DNA of 64,000 nucleotides from Diphasiastrum complanatum (GCA_029204225.1 CM055110.1:19029501-19093500); one strand, 5' to 3'; positions 22,537-34,556 are shown, counted from the stretch's first letter. Notes: generated from the sequence alone by a model not told the origin. Numbers and translations are program-made.

Positions 22537-22538
22537 CT

Positions 22539-24600
22539 GTGAGTGTGACTATCTATGTAGTGCAGTTATGCTATTGGACATATTAAGGTGGAGATGTGTC
22601 CTTTATTTTCTGCATTTTAGCCTCTGCAAGCATATTTTTCTCGATCACTCCCACCAAATTATACCATTTGGAGTCAGTTGGATTTTGTTCTATTTATAAA
22701 GGCGGGGATTCTATACTTATCTATAATTTACTTGCACATATTGTGTACTTGATTGGAATCATTGGATAATGTATTGTTATTTGGAGACAATAACAATCCA
22801 TTGCCAGACTTGATTTTGCAAAGGGCTTTCTGATCCCGCCTCACACCCACCCTCAAGATCCGAGATCATTCAAGATCCACAGTGGCATGCAACATGGATA
22901 ATCTTGCTTTAGCATGCAATAGATTTGGATAGTTCTCTAAACAATTGTTTTATTAAAACAAATGATTGAATCAAGTGGATGAAAAATCCATACATTTTTA
23001 TTAGTTGAAAATCTTGTTGTAGTGTACAATTTAATTAAAAGGCTATTCATATAGATGAGAAATGCATGTGCTACACTTCCAGTAATCTATCTCAAGATAG
23101 AGCTCTCCCTCAAGGAAGGTGTTGCGCCACCAACCATCTCATTTTCAAGATAGGTGTTGTGCCTCTAGCCAGTGGCAAAGCAAGTGCTGCATTTCCAACT
23201 ATCTACTATTATTTTTTCCAACCGTATAAACTGTTTATTAGCCAAGACACTAAGGTAGCTCACTAAGGAGTCTTAGCCTCATATATTAACTCATCGCTTT
23301 TTAGTAATTTTTTGAAGTCACCTATCATAAAAATATGAGGCAGATTGATAGTTATGATTGATATTTATTAGCGATTCAACACTTGCTTAGGTGGTATTAT
23401 GCAGGATTGTGATGGACTGCCTCATTTGTTTTGGCTTTTGATGATGCTTATTTACTCAAATGGAATGTTGTAGACTCAATGTTGGCACTCCTGCTTAGAC
23501 ATTGATAGTAGGCTCAACGATGGATTACTGTGTGTGTGTGTGTTTGCTTGCAACTATTCTAGGTGCTTGGACAACACCTCAAAAGGTGATCAGATCAATC
23601 GTAGTGGTGGTGTAAGGTGGAACCTTTGTAAGCTCCCAAGGAGAATTGGCAAAAGGTTGAGCTACGCAGATGTGGACAATAACAAATATGTCTTATGTGT
23701 GTTTAGATCGACATTGCATGGTCTGAGATGTGTTAGTATTTGATAGGAATTCAATGTATTTGATCCATGCATAGGATCTATAAATTGATGTTAAATTTCA
23801 TGGATGGTTTTCTTCTAAGTAGGCTAATAAGTGTTGAATTTCTGTATCTGCAAGCAGAAGGTTAAAGATGCGCGTTTATAAATTGACTATAGAATGTTGA
23901 CTGGGTGGGTGTTGGACACACATCCAGTGGCAAGAATGGGAAGCACAATTCACGTGTCCAATAGCTTCATTTCAAAAGATGATTGCTTACTTAATACTAG
24001 CCAAAAAAATAGCAACTAAGGCACCCTAAACCTGGAGATAATCCATTGGCTAGCTTAAGATATTAGTCGAATAATAGATGATCTGATGGCAACTTCATTC
24101 TAATGTTCTAAAAACTATAATAAAGTGTATACTCACAATGTACTTGATTGATAGAACAAATAGGCTAGCGACTTAAGTAGTGTAACATAGTCCTCTTACT
24201 ATTGAATGGATCGGGGACAACCAACTAAAAAAATGGATCATGGAGAGAAACAGCTCTCTTCCTTGCCCACGATAGAGTTTTCAACACACTGGCTTGTGTT
24301 TTGGCCCTCAAAACATAGAATGTCTGCTAAGAGAATATCGAGGTGTGTCAAATAAGCAACAAATTATAATCATCCTCATGGGAATGTGAAATTGAGATGC
24401 GCCATATTGAATTATTAAAGTTTCTTGCAAAGTTTGGTAGGGGATCTTGAATTTCCAATCCAAAGATGCCTACGTCTATAGCTTGCCTACTCATGCACAC
24501 AAGCAATCAGAAATGCCTTGACTTTCTCAACTCCGTTCTCCCCAGGCTCAACAATGCAAGTAAGAATGCAATTCCTTCTGATCAATTTGCTAGAGTGCTA
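22539..24600. other. No gene recognised
   Basis: About 2 kb with only short random frames. It includes a (GT)n run at about 23530-23543. I could not assign any coding or element family. Confidence 0.4.
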
Positions 24601-24821
24601 GCTATTATCACTCCATTACGATGCAAATGAGAATCCGTGTTGTTTGTGCAGTGCCTTGCCACTATCTACTCAATCTGTTCGAATGTCAGTGGTCATTGGA
24701 TTGGATCATGCGACTGGGTATTGATACCTTTTGGAAGCTTATACAGATTTCGTTCCAGAAGGAGATCCATATAGATACCCAGAAGGAGATCCAACAGACG
24801 AAATCTATATGGAAATCTATA

Positions 24822-24955
<134 letters not shown>

Positions 24956-24964
24956 TTTGCAAAC

Positions 24965-25260
24965 ATGTGGGCGATTAGGATTGCGGTAGCTTGGTTTATG
25001 GTGACAATGGCCATTATGGCTCCAGCTCTGCCGTCTGCTTCCGCAGATCCTTTTACCGTCACCAACGACTCCCAACATACCATTACTATGACTTGTGCCT
25101 AAGAAAATGACAATTTGGATTGAATGTTCTGAGTATCGGTGGAGAGCGTGGGTGGGATTTTGGTGGCATGCCATGGACCAGATTTCGATGCGAGTTTTTT
25201 AAATCTGATGGTAAATACTTGGAGCAAGTTACATGGTCCTTTCCTTTGTATTTTTTCATA
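24965..25260 (+). pseudogene. S1/SPH-like small secreted protein, broken
   Basis: The start codon at 24965 opens a signal peptide (MWAIRIAVAWFMVTMAIMAP, cleavage after PSASA), then DPFTVTNDSQHTITMTCA and a TAA stop. Past the stop the frame reads ENDNLD. After what looks like a one-base deletion (GATTGAATG) the next frame continues NVLSIGGERGWDFG, FRCEFFKSDGKY and VTWSFPLY. The order signal peptide, V.N, C...(D)DL, G..W.F, F.C.F..DG matches the plant self-incompatibility S1 (SPH) family of small secreted proteins. One stop and one frameshift make it a pseudogene. The assignment is moderate. Confidence 0.55.
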
Positions 25261-25444
25261 AGTAGAATCTCATTTCATTCTCCCAATCTCTTTGTATGTA
25301 CCCAGCCACAATTTTTTAATATTTTTGTAAGCGATTGGAATTATCTTTGAGTTTTCTTAGGGTATTAATGTGACTGATAATTACTATCACTTTTTGTTCT
25401 TGCAATTTGCTCTCATTATACTTTTCATTATCATCGATAATGTG

Positions 25445-25556
<112 letters not shown>

Positions 25557-25650
25557 GGTAGGTGAGTCTCTAGATGGAGCCCAGTCATCAATCAAAAAGC
25601 AAGCCGTCAACTGTCAAAATGTCACAACCTATGACAATAACCACAAAATA

Positions 25651-26288
25651 TCAATAAAAGGACTTTAGGCCTTTTTGCGGGACTTTTAATGTCGTAGGGC
25701 CTAAATGTCAAGTTAGTGAATAAAGTTGGGTTTCCCTCCAATTTGGATGGTTCCCACTCTTTTTTAAATTTGAATAATTAGGGAGGCAGAAATGGACCAA
25801 TAGGATTCAGAGGCCAGGGTCCTCCTCTCTACTATAAAAAGGGACCAACTTGAGTTCCTACACATGTTCCATCTTTTCTTCAATACACGCAGATTGGTTC
25901 CCTTGTGAAGTGGATGTGGAATGTCCTTGCTCTTCTTCTTTCCTCCTCCATCTCTCATGCTTTCTTTGGATTTATCAATTGTTGGATCTGATTGTTATTG
26001 GGATTGCATGTTGTTATACTTTTTATGAGAAAGAAAGTGAGAGAGAGAGAAAGAGTAAACTATGTTCATTGTGGATTGTAGTGTTAATGGATCGTAATGT
26101 TAGTGGATGTAGTGTTAATGCTTAGGGTTAATGGATGTTAGAGTTAGATCTTCCATTCATGCTGAAATTTGAACTATACTATTCGCTCTCATGGGAATGA
26201 ATCTACGCGTGAAAACTAACTTCGTCTCTTTGATGCTAGATTGATTAGATGTTGGATTGAGGTTAGGCAAGGAAAGAAACCCACGACA
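25651..26288 (+). repeat. 5'-truncated gypsy LTR (LTR copy 2)
   Basis: Homologous to LTR copies 1 and 3 from the AAAGGACTTTAGGCC block to the terminal ...CCCACGACA. The first 110 or so bases found in the other copies are missing and replaced by unrelated sequence. TATA (CTACTATAAAAAGGG) is near 25831. Confidence 0.85.
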
Positions 26289-26292
26289 ATTT

Positions 26293-26310
26293 TGGCACCG
26301 TTGCCGGGTA
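26293..26310 (+). other. Primer-binding site, tRNA-Asp type
   Basis: TGGCACCGTTGCCGGGTA, two mismatches to the tRNA-Asp complement, just after LTR copy 2. It proves that copy 2 is a 5' LTR. Confidence 0.85.
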
Positions 26311-27107
26311 GCTACGCCAATTTTTTAGTTTGCAGCATGTTTGTTGATGGTTAGCTTGCATTTAGGCATCTTGGTCTTGGCATTCTAGGGTTAGCTTTGC
26401 ATTATGGATGTGATTTGTGAGGGTTATGTCCAAAAATGTTTAAAAAATGAGTGGTGAATGTATTTTTTGTTATTTTTTTAAAACTTTTCGCTTCTTTTTT
26501 ATTCAAATTCCGTCCTATTTTTTATTCTTTGTAATTCTATTTGAATTGGTAGGATTGTAGAGCATTGAAAGGGTTTTCTTTCCATTTATTTTTTTTTTAA
26601 AATTTCGTTCAATATTGGGAAAGTTACAAATTTTTTAAGTTGGCCACAAAATTTTGTAAACTTGTCAAAAACCGAAAACTTCCAGATTTTTGTATTTTTT
26701 TTTTTGCCCTGTTTGATTCATTTTTTGCCCTATGTTCTATTTTCTATAATTCCATCTGAGTATCTAGGTTGTAGAGCATTGAAAGAGCTTTCTAGAGATA
26801 TAATTTTTTTCTTATTTCATTAAGTATTGAGGAAGTTACAAATTTTTGAAAATGTCAAAAAAAAAAAAATTCTGTGACCTTGTCATTAGCTTCAACAATG
26901 TCATTGCTAGCAGGTGCACCTATCTACAAGGATCAACATCAACAAGCATTATCTTGGGATCTTTTTTTGGATGGTGTCGACTACCCATTTGGCAATGAAC
27001 AAGGTTATCATGAATGGCCACCGGACCCATATGGCTATTATTGAAAATTTGCATTCAAGCTTCGAGGCAGGTGTCGTGGGACCGCCACCAATTTTTGTGG
27101 GAGATAC
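26311..27107 (+). mobile_element. Internal region of a short non-autonomous gypsy element
   Basis: Only about 800 bases separate the primer site from the 3' LTR. The first part matches the leader of the 4.1-kb element (AGTTTGCAGCATGTTTG). There is no gag, protease or polymerase. A purine-rich GTGGGAGA stretch lies just before the 3' LTR. The element (25651-27843) would depend on proteins from a full-length relative. Confidence 0.7.
26898..27044 (+). CDS. 48-residue open frame in the short gypsy element
   Basis: ATG at 26898, stop at 27042-27044. The product is acidic and aromatic (starts MSLLAGAPIYKDQHQQ, ends WPPDPYGYY). No known domain. It could be the remaining 3' end of a lost element gene or chance. 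It is the only frame of this element with a protein-like composition. Confidence 0.3.
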   Translation: MSLLAGAPIYKDQHQQALSWDLFLDGVDYPFGNEQGYHEWPPDPYGYY

Positions 27108-27843
27108 TGTTGGAGGGTTTGCGGATCCCAAGGCAACCCTAACCCTAGTTAATAAGTGAGAGGGATTTGGCACCCTGCGTGTGTAAGTCCAACCCGATGA
27201 TCACATAGTTATTTGATTAGAAAGTCAATAAAAGGACTTTAGGCCTTTTTGCGGGACTTTTAATGTCGCGGGGCCTAAATGTCAAGTTAGTGAATAAAGT
27301 TGGGTTTCCCTCCAATTTGGATGGTTCCCACTCTTTTTTAAATTTGATTAATTAGGGAGGTAGAAATGGACCAATATGATTCAGAGGCCAGGGTCCTCCT
27401 CTCTACTATAGGAAGGGACCAACTTGAGTTCCTACACATGTGCCATCTTTTCTTCAATACAAGCAGATTGGTTCCCTTGTGAAGTGGATGTGGAATGTCC
27501 TTGCTCTTCTTCTTTCCTCCTCCATCTCTCATGCTTTCTTTGGATTTATCAATTGTTGGATCTGATTGTTATTGGGATTGCATGTTGTTATACTTTTTAT
27601 GAGAGAGAAAGGGAGAGAGAGAAAGAGTAAGCTATCTTCATTGTGGATCGTAGTGTTAGTGGATGTAGTGTTAATGCTTAGGGTTAATGGATGTTAGAGT
27701 TAGATCTTTCATTCATGCTGAAATCTGAACTATACTATCGCTCTCATGGGAACGAATCTATGCGTGACAACTAACTTCGTCTCTTTGATGCTAGATTGAT
27801 TAGATCTTGGATTGAGGGTAGGCAAGGAAAAAAATCCACTACA
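27108..27843 (+). repeat. 3' LTR of the short gypsy element (LTR copy 3)
   Basis: It starts TGTTGGAGGGTTTGCGGAT and ends TCCACTACA, 736 bases, complete relative to copy 1. The TATA region is mutated (CTACTATAGGAAGGG). It is followed immediately by satellite-like CGAGG sequence. Confidence 0.88.
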
Positions 27844-28640
27844 GTACATTTCAAGGTATTTCAAGGGTCAATGTCTCAATTTTTTGAGGTATTTCGAGGT
27901 ACTTTGAGGGTTAGTGTCTCAATTTGTGGAGAGACGAATTCTTGGAGATTTCAATTTTTGGAGGCATTTTCGAGGTACTTTTTGAGGTTCAAAGTATTTC
28001 TCGAGGGTCAGTGTCGCATTTTTTGAGGGCCTCCCTCTCCAAAAACTATTTTCGAGGTATTTTTGCTCTTCGAGGTATTTTCACGAAGGCACCGAGATAT
28101 CGTAAAATTTTTGTGAAGCCTTCAGTGATTTTCGCAAAACCTTCACAAAATTTCGCGAAATTTTTGCGACATTGTCCCCCCCCCCTCAAGTGTCACATTT
28201 TTTTTTAGGGTTAGTGTCGTGAACATAACTGAAGCCTTCGCGAAAATTTCGCAAAAATCCCCTGAAGGCTTTGCGAGGATTCGCCGATTTTTTTGAAATT
28301 TTCGCGAGATTTTTGAGGCCTTTTATGTTTCGAGGTATTTTCGCGAAGCCATCAGGAAACTTTTTTGAGATATTTTCGCGAAAGCTTCAGTGATTTTTGC
28401 GAATCCTTTAGGGAAATTTCGCAAAATTTTTGCGACATTGGCCTTCCTCCTCCAGAAAAATGCGAGACTCGCCCTCTCCCTCCCAAAAAATGCCTCCCCC
28501 TCCCAAACAAGACGATGCATCGGTTGGCACACTTCGGCCACGTACACACATACATCTTCCACTCGTCAACAAAGACATACTAAATTTTCAAATCATCGAA
28601 AATCATCGCCCGTCAACGAGATACTCAATTTCCAAATCAT
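27844..28640. repeat. Satellite-like TTTCGAGG / TTCGCGAA array
   Basis: Degenerate repetition of TTTCGAGGTATTT, GGGTCAGTGTC and CCTTC(G/A)(G/C)TGATTTTCGCG words. It is the reverse complement of the CTCGAAATACCTC array at 46.3-47.8 kb. Open frames here are by-products. Confidence 0.75.
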
Positions 28641-28696
28641 CGGCCGTCGCCTAGATCGGCCGCCATTGCCCGTCAACGACGGGCACTCTTTACTAG

Positions 28697-28745
<49 letters not shown>

Positions 28746-28758
28746 GTATATGTATATG

Positions 28759-28790
<32 letters not shown>

Positions 28791-28837
28791 TGTATACATA
28801 TAGGTATATGTATGTACACACACACACACACACACAC

Positions 28838-28891
<54 letters not shown>
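28697..28891. repeat. Compound (TA)n(TATG)n(CA)n(TA)n microsatellite
   Basis: Consecutive TA, TATG, CA and TA blocks over about 195 bases. Confidence 0.97.
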
Positions 28892-28893
<2 letters not shown>

Positions 28894-29068
28894 ATATAGT
28901 ATAAAACTATTTTAGAGAGAGAGTGTGTGTTTTTGCCGTAAAAAATGTCACGCTGTGCCACTGAAAATGTCATGCACTGCCCGTGAAAAATGTCGCACTT
29001 TTGCAAAGGAAAAAGCTAAAAAATGTTTGAACAAAAATGTATGCAGATGTGTGTCTTGGTTTAAAACT

Positions 29069-29100
29069 CGCGCGCGCGCGTGTGTGTGTGTGTGTGTATG
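29069..29100. repeat. (CG)n(TG)n microsatellite
   Basis: Short CG run passing into TG, Z-DNA-prone alternating purine-pyrimidine sequence. Confidence 0.9.
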
Positions 29101-29640
29101 TGTGGGCACTAACTATTTGTCATCCTTCATGATGACAAATGTGTGCCCTTCTCATACCCTTCTCACCCCTCCCACCCCCTCACTCTCATTATGACCTTCA
29201 AAGCTCTCTGACATATGGTGGGTATGACAAAAACGTGGGCCCTCCTCCCCATGCATGCATCTAATTCAAATTCAAATTGCCTGCTCTGTCTCCTTCCTCC
29301 ATTGATGCTCCTGCTCTCCATTTGCCCTCCTCCTTTCTCACGCACTCTCTCTCCCTGCTCCCTCGCTCTCTCCATCGCTCTCTCCATTGCTTCAGGCTTT
29401 CCTGCTCTTCTCGCGGGCGTCCCTCTCTCCATCACTCTCCACGCATCAGGCTTGAGGTTGCCATGTATTGTAGGTTTTGGCTCCATCGCTCTCTACTCCG
29501 TAATTCTGTATTGCAGGTTTTGGAAGAGTATGATTATGGCTTCTGCAGTAAATTAAGCACCCGCTGCATCTCCCCGATCTCTCTCTCTCTCGCAATTGAA
29601 AAAGGTATCACACCTGAGGCAGACATCCGGGGCGTCTGAA
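29101..29640. other. No gene recognised
   Basis: C/T-rich sequence (many CTCTCC and CTGCTC words) with overlapping open frames on both strands that show no domain. The composition, not selection, probably explains the frames. Confidence 0.35.
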
Positions 29641-29649
29641 GGCAGGCAC

Positions 29650-29800
29650 ACATGAGATGTGGACAAAGTGAATTTGCTGACTACTTGTTACGAATTGGAG
29701 ACGATAAAATTTTGACATTCTTACATCGTGGGATTGAGGTAATATCTCTTCCAAGAATAATGTGTATACTAATAACAAAGATTGTATTTTGATGTAGTTC
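29650..29800 (+). pseudogene. Helitron/PIF1-like helicase C-terminal scrap
   Basis: The plus strand reads MRCGQSEFADYLLRIGDDKI followed by RGIEVISLP. It resembles the Helitron helicase segment near NMR......F..FLLRIG.G and the later LP motif. About 50 residues, no flanking helicase sequence. Tentative. Confidence 0.4.
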
Positions 29801-30344
29801 ATCATCCTCTCAACCGACCTTGATTTCGAGTTTGATATGTTTGTCGTTGAGCCTGGAGTAGGTGAATCTGCTATCTCTCCAACGGAGGAGCTATTTTTCA
29901 AAAGGACAACTTCTTCCTCTCCATCTTCCTCCAAGACTCCAGATGGTTCAGAATCTATCTTGCATACATGAAGATGAAGCTGTAGAGGTAGCAAATGAAG
30001 ACGACAAAAGCGACTCTTTTTATTTCAAAGCGATTTGCAACCTTAAGCACAAAGACTTCGATTGCAGCTTTTGCAGTCCAGATAGGTTCTCCCGATTTGT
30101 TATGATGGGATTCTCGAAGCTCAAGTCTTGGTTCTCAATTTAGTAGATTTTGGGATTCTAGAGATAAAGATTCTGTTGATAGCAGCTGTACAAATTCTAA
30201 TGGCAGTTCTCATCAAAATATTGTGTACATGGAAGTGTTGTGAACATTATATAATATTTGAATTGTCAAATTGTTGTTGTCAAATTATTGTCAAATTGTA
30301 TCTATCTTATAAATAATACATTGATCAGATATTTGAGAACGTGT
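29801..30344. other. No gene recognised
   Basis: About 540 bases upstream of gene W. Short open frames occur, one Ser-rich on the plus strand near 30050-30230, but none has a recognisable domain. It could hold 5' exons or the promoter of gene W. Confidence 0.3.
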
Positions 30345-30354
30345 TGCTCTTCCA

Positions 30355-32345
30355 ATGGAATGCACTCCAATTATTAAGAAAATTGCGAAAGTTGTAGAAA
30401 TTGCTGCTGCAATAGTTAGAGAATTGAAAATGAATAATCATATGAATATAGATTTGTGGGTGGATGGATCAATTTATCCTAATGATCCAGCTACCAGTTT
30501 GTGTCTAGATTTTAAGTCCGTAACTCATCTTCTCAAATTTGTATGTGAAGGAAATAGCGGATTATTTGTATATTGTCAAAGGTTGCATGATATTGGAATG
30601 CATAGCATATCTTGTCTTAATCAACAATTACAGTTTGCTAATCAACAATTGCAACGTGCAAATAAGCAATTGCTTCATTAGGTGCAACACACTAGTGCTG
30701 AAAACAATGCACTCAAGAATGCTATGTCAGAGTTGAATGCTACAGTCATGTTGCAGATCATGTTTGGTGGCAAAGAACTATTTAACAGATCGTTCATGCA
30801 TTGGATCATCTTTGAGTCATGTTTTACCAAGAAAGTCAGCAAAGGAAATGATGAAAAAATGCTCGGGTTGAAAAAATGAACAATAAAATTGCAGAGACTA
30901 TTTTGATTAAGGTTTAATCATACTTGGATACAAATGTGATACAAGGTGCATGTGATGAGTTTTTTTACTACTAAAACTGTATTACGAACTTGGAAACTAG
31001 GGGTTGCATACATGGAATTTTCATACAACGTAAATTAGCAAATGTGCATATGATGCTAGAAATGGGACTGTTAACTCATTAGAGTAACTGCAGTACTCTG
31101 GTTTGATGTTAAAATTGTCTGAATTTCTTTTCACTGTTATCTGAAGTTGCTCTTGAGGGTTTATACCAAAATCTTAATCAAGTGGCTTCCAAACATTTTT
31201 GCATTTAATCCATCTTCTATAATACAACAACAAAGTGAGCATTTGTTTTTCGATGTGATATCTAAATGTCATTGATGAGTAACATACTTTGCACTCAACT
31301 TGCTGATTTTGTTTCATGTCCCAACCATCATCCAACAACTCGATGATTATTTCAGCACGCTCCGCTCAGGACAAGAAGTTCAAAGCAACCCAAATTGTCA
31401 ACTTCTAATATGGTCTGATACAGGGAGGAAAAGCTAAAGCATGTAGATTTATGGTCATCAGGAACATTGCAAGGGTGCATGTAATAAAAAAAATAATACA
31501 TTTTTACATCTTGTTTGCATGGAATTCCGAGCCAGAGGCATTTGCAAAGGAAGCTATTTCCAGATTAGAGGATGTGTTGTCTAAAGCAGGCTTACATAAA
31601 AGCCATGTTAAAATAAAAATGGATGACAAGCTATCAGGTATAACAGGAGATATTCCATGCAAGTCGAGCATTGGAGGATCCAAAGCTCGAAGATTTTTAT
31701 TAAATTATTCTGGCAAGCAATCCAAGATTCAATACTCGGTTTGGAAAGAGATTATAACTGCAATTCAAGATTTCGAAGAAGAAGGTTCTGCCCGTATATA
31801 CAAAGTAGAAGTTTGGAAAAAGTTAGACAACATGGTGGAATACTTGAATTTTTTTTTTTTAAATATTGATGTACAAATGATACAGAAAACAACTATTGAA
31901 TTTGTGAATGCAGTTCAAAGTCCATGGGGTGTAGATCATATAACACATTATATGGTAAGATTTCGATGTTACACTACTATAGACAAATATGTGCAATCAA
32001 TTTACATACTTTTGGTACTGATTTAGATTAGGTTTTTATGACATGCAACACATATTACAGCATCATGCGAAATTCTTTGCAAGAAATAGCGGAAGTCTTA
32101 GCATATGGTCATCGCAAGGAATGGAAAAATCTCAATGGCAAGCAAGAGCGACATTTCATAAAAGTACACAATATGGTGGGACTAGCACAAAGAACAACTA
32201 TGTACTGCAACTTTTTCAATGGTTTTACAGAAGAATCCAAATTCGTCATAATACAAAATCGACGGATTATAAATTTTTTTAAGAAGCACGCAAATTTATA
32301 CAAGCCAATAGGCAATAGACACAAAATGAGATTTTATATATTAAA
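30355..32345 (+). pseudogene. Gene W, transposon-like protein of unresolved family
   Basis: A 108-codon frame at 30355 ends in a coiled-coil-like NQQLQFANQQLQRANKQL. Further frames follow at 30682, 31451 and 32043. The most protein-like segments are EAISRLEDVLSKAGLHKSHV, the stretch before GGSKARRFLLNYSG, WGVDHITHYM, and QHILQHHAKFFAR followed by GSLSIWSSQGMEKSQWQAR. The last block resembles uncharacterised transposon-associated proteins with a ...H..F....GSL...S.QG.EK... signature. Candidate introns (GTAAGA near 31955, AG near 32030) and several stops occur. It ends tail-to-tail with gene X. Function unknown; a transposase-like role is only a guess. Confidence 0.45.
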
Positions 32346-32354
32346 TGAAAATTT

Positions 32355-33869
32355 TTACAGAGTACAATTGAGCATAATTTGCTCTGCTTCCGATACTTTT
32401 TCTAATAAAAGTTGCAATTTTGAATCATGCAACAATTTCCTTCTTTTGTATGGATTCAAGAGCTCATAGTTTTCATGATCAACATAGGAAGCATACAATG
32501 CAAAATGAGATGATCTGAACATGGAATTCACTGGTCCATATCCTAAAATTTTAAGTGCAATAGTTTTCTTTACAAAAATTATTCTATGCACTTTATTAAA
32601 ATTATGTCCTCCAAGAAAATGAGACAGTGCCTTGCTTGCGATAATCATTGTCTCACCATGTTGATGAAACCTTGAATGGGCAACACTTATCTCATTATTC
32701 TTGAAGAACTTCTAAAATAATGCCCTAGTGCATGATATCTTAAAAATCCAATAGAAGATTTCTGCCCTCCTCGACGAATTGCACAATCATCAAGGAAAAT
32801 TGTTTCCTGAAATGAAAAAAATCCAAAGTAAGCTCCATTATATAATCTGACATAACGAATCTACTAGAAGATACAAAACTTACGCATTTGGCTTTGTCTT
32901 CCTTGATTACTGTCTCTCCATCAATATTATTTCCACCTTTCAATGTCAATATAGTTGGTGAATAGACAGTTGGTTTTGGAAAACCAAGCTGACTTTGAAT
33001 TTTGAGAAACTCCTCTTCAGAAGGTAGATCATCTTCTTTATTGCACATTTCCTCCACATCCATTTTCAAGCAATCTTTCCCTGGATAAAACTCATCAATA
33101 TTTACATCGTCAACACCGCGGAGAAAATCATCAGCATCATAATTGATTATATCCGAAAATTCATGAAGCTCTTTGTTGAAAATACAAAGAGTCTTGACCT
33201 CTATGAAATAAAAAAGATTCGATACATCTAATCGTGTCAAAAATGAATTATTATTTATATTATAAGTAGGCAATGTGATAAGAGATTTATCAGAAGGAGA
33301 AAGGGTGTTGGTAGTTCTAGGGCCAATAAACGATGTCCTATTTCGTGCAGGATCAAGATCTGTAAAATCATCTAAGCTAACGCTCATATCAATAGAAAAA
33401 AGTTTCTATATTTACAGTCTTCGACTTTTCAGATTTTGTACCACTAGAAGAAGCAGCTTCAGAAGTAGAAAGGCTAGCTTTCAAATCGTCAGAAATATTT
33501 AACAAAAGAAAAAAAATAGATGTAGACTGAAACTCTACAAATCTACATTTTTATTGTGAATTGGACAATCATCAACAAACTTGAAATCATTATGTAATTT
33601 GGTGAACATTCTGTCAAGCTTAGCTTTATAGATATGCTTGTCGAGTGCCACCAGGTCCTAAATGTCCTTATTCTTAGATTTGAACAAGGGAGTACTGAGT
33701 AGAGACTTAAATCTGAGATAAATCTTAGAAATGCTTCCACACCAAGACCCTCAATAATAGAACAAAGAATAAAAATATAAGGGGAAAAAAGAGATTTGAA
33801 ATACTCTATATTATCACTAATACCAAATTCATGAAAAAAACATAGCAGACTAGAATTGAAATTAGACAT
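32355..33869 (-). pseudogene. Gene X, copy A, unknown protein
   Basis: Same family as the gene at 62569-64000. It starts MSNFNSSLLCFF. Later blocks shared with copy B include TLSPSDKSLITLPTYNI, EEEFLKIQSQLGF, and KALSHFLGGHNFNKVH with GYGPVNSMFRSSHFALY. An intron at 32883-32807 (77 bases, GT-AG) is conserved in position with an 82-base intron in copy B, so X is a spliced gene. Stops and frameshifts interrupt copy A (for example around 33650). No known domain; rich in acidic and Ser residues in the middle. It is transcribed away from gene Y across a shared promoter region. Confidence 0.55.
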
Positions 33870-33903
33870 TTCAACAAAAAATAATACAGAAGAAAGATTT
33901 TGA

Positions 33904-33997
33904 ATATCGCTCTCAGACGCAGAATGCAGGTTTCAGAACCTCAAGGCCCTATGCGCTCAAAAGAGATATCAGAAAACCGAGTATCGAATCCGAGCGC
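33904..33997. promoter_or_regulatory. Three alternating 17-bp motifs upstream of gene X, copy A
   Basis: Matches to the motif GCGCTTGAGAGCGATAT: 33904-33920 (minus, ATATCGCTCTCAGACGC), 33953-33969 (plus, GCGCTCAAAAGAGATAT) and 33980-33997 (minus). The same motif forms an eleven-copy array in copy B. The rest of the copy A promoter is missing, cut by a copia LTR at 34124. Confidence 0.7.
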
Positions 33998-34123
33998 GAG
34001 TACAAAGAATAGACAAGTCGCAAAAAATTCGCGAAAGACAAAAATCTCCGAACAGAATTTATTCGACCTTGGAAACAGAGCGTCTATTTGAATATCAACC
34101 ATCGTAAATGGTTAGATATCTAT

Positions 34124-34486
34124 TGTTACAATATTAAAAGGCCAAAAGACCTGTAAATAAAAGGCCAAAAGACCTGTCCTGTAGCAATATAAATACATGT
34201 GCACTACTCGTTGTAACACACTCACTCAATCAGAGACACAACAACGAGAAAAGACAACAAGAGATGTATATTGATGAATCAGATTCAGAGTTATATAACA
34301 ATTTGTTTTTGATCAATAGTTTTTTATTGTCCTAATTGTCTTAAATTGTCTCTTACTTCTGCATATAATTTTTGCACGCATATTCAATCAGAGCTAATAC
34401 TGTTCTATTAGTACATAGATCAGAGTTTGATTTATTCAAACTTTCATCATGTTCTTTGTGGAAGAATAATTACTATTTTTCCTACA
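34124..34486 (+). repeat. Probable copia LTR inserted in the X/Y promoter
   Basis: It begins TGTTACAATA and ends TTTTCCTACA, with a TATA-like CAATATAAATAC near 34183. One base later comes TGATATCAGAGC, close to the initiator tRNA-Met primer site TGGTATCAGAGC. GATACAGTGGTATC-like words repeat three times in the next 100 bases. The insertion replaces the start of gene Y in copy A. The TG and CA ends are inferred. Confidence 0.55.
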
Positions 34487-34487
34487 A

Positions 34488-34499
34488 TGATATCAGAGC
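34488..34499 (+). other. Primer-binding site, initiator tRNA-Met type
   Basis: TGATATCAGAGC has one mismatch to the copia primer site TGGTATCAGAGC. Confidence 0.6.
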
Positions 34500-34556
34500 A
34501 TACGAAATTAAATCTGATACAGTGGTATCAGAGTATACAGGTTCAAAGCTGATACA

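Noticed and set aside
28593-29006. Tyr-Ile repeat protein frames
   Set aside because: Produced by the (TA)n/(TATG)n/(CA)n compound microsatellite.
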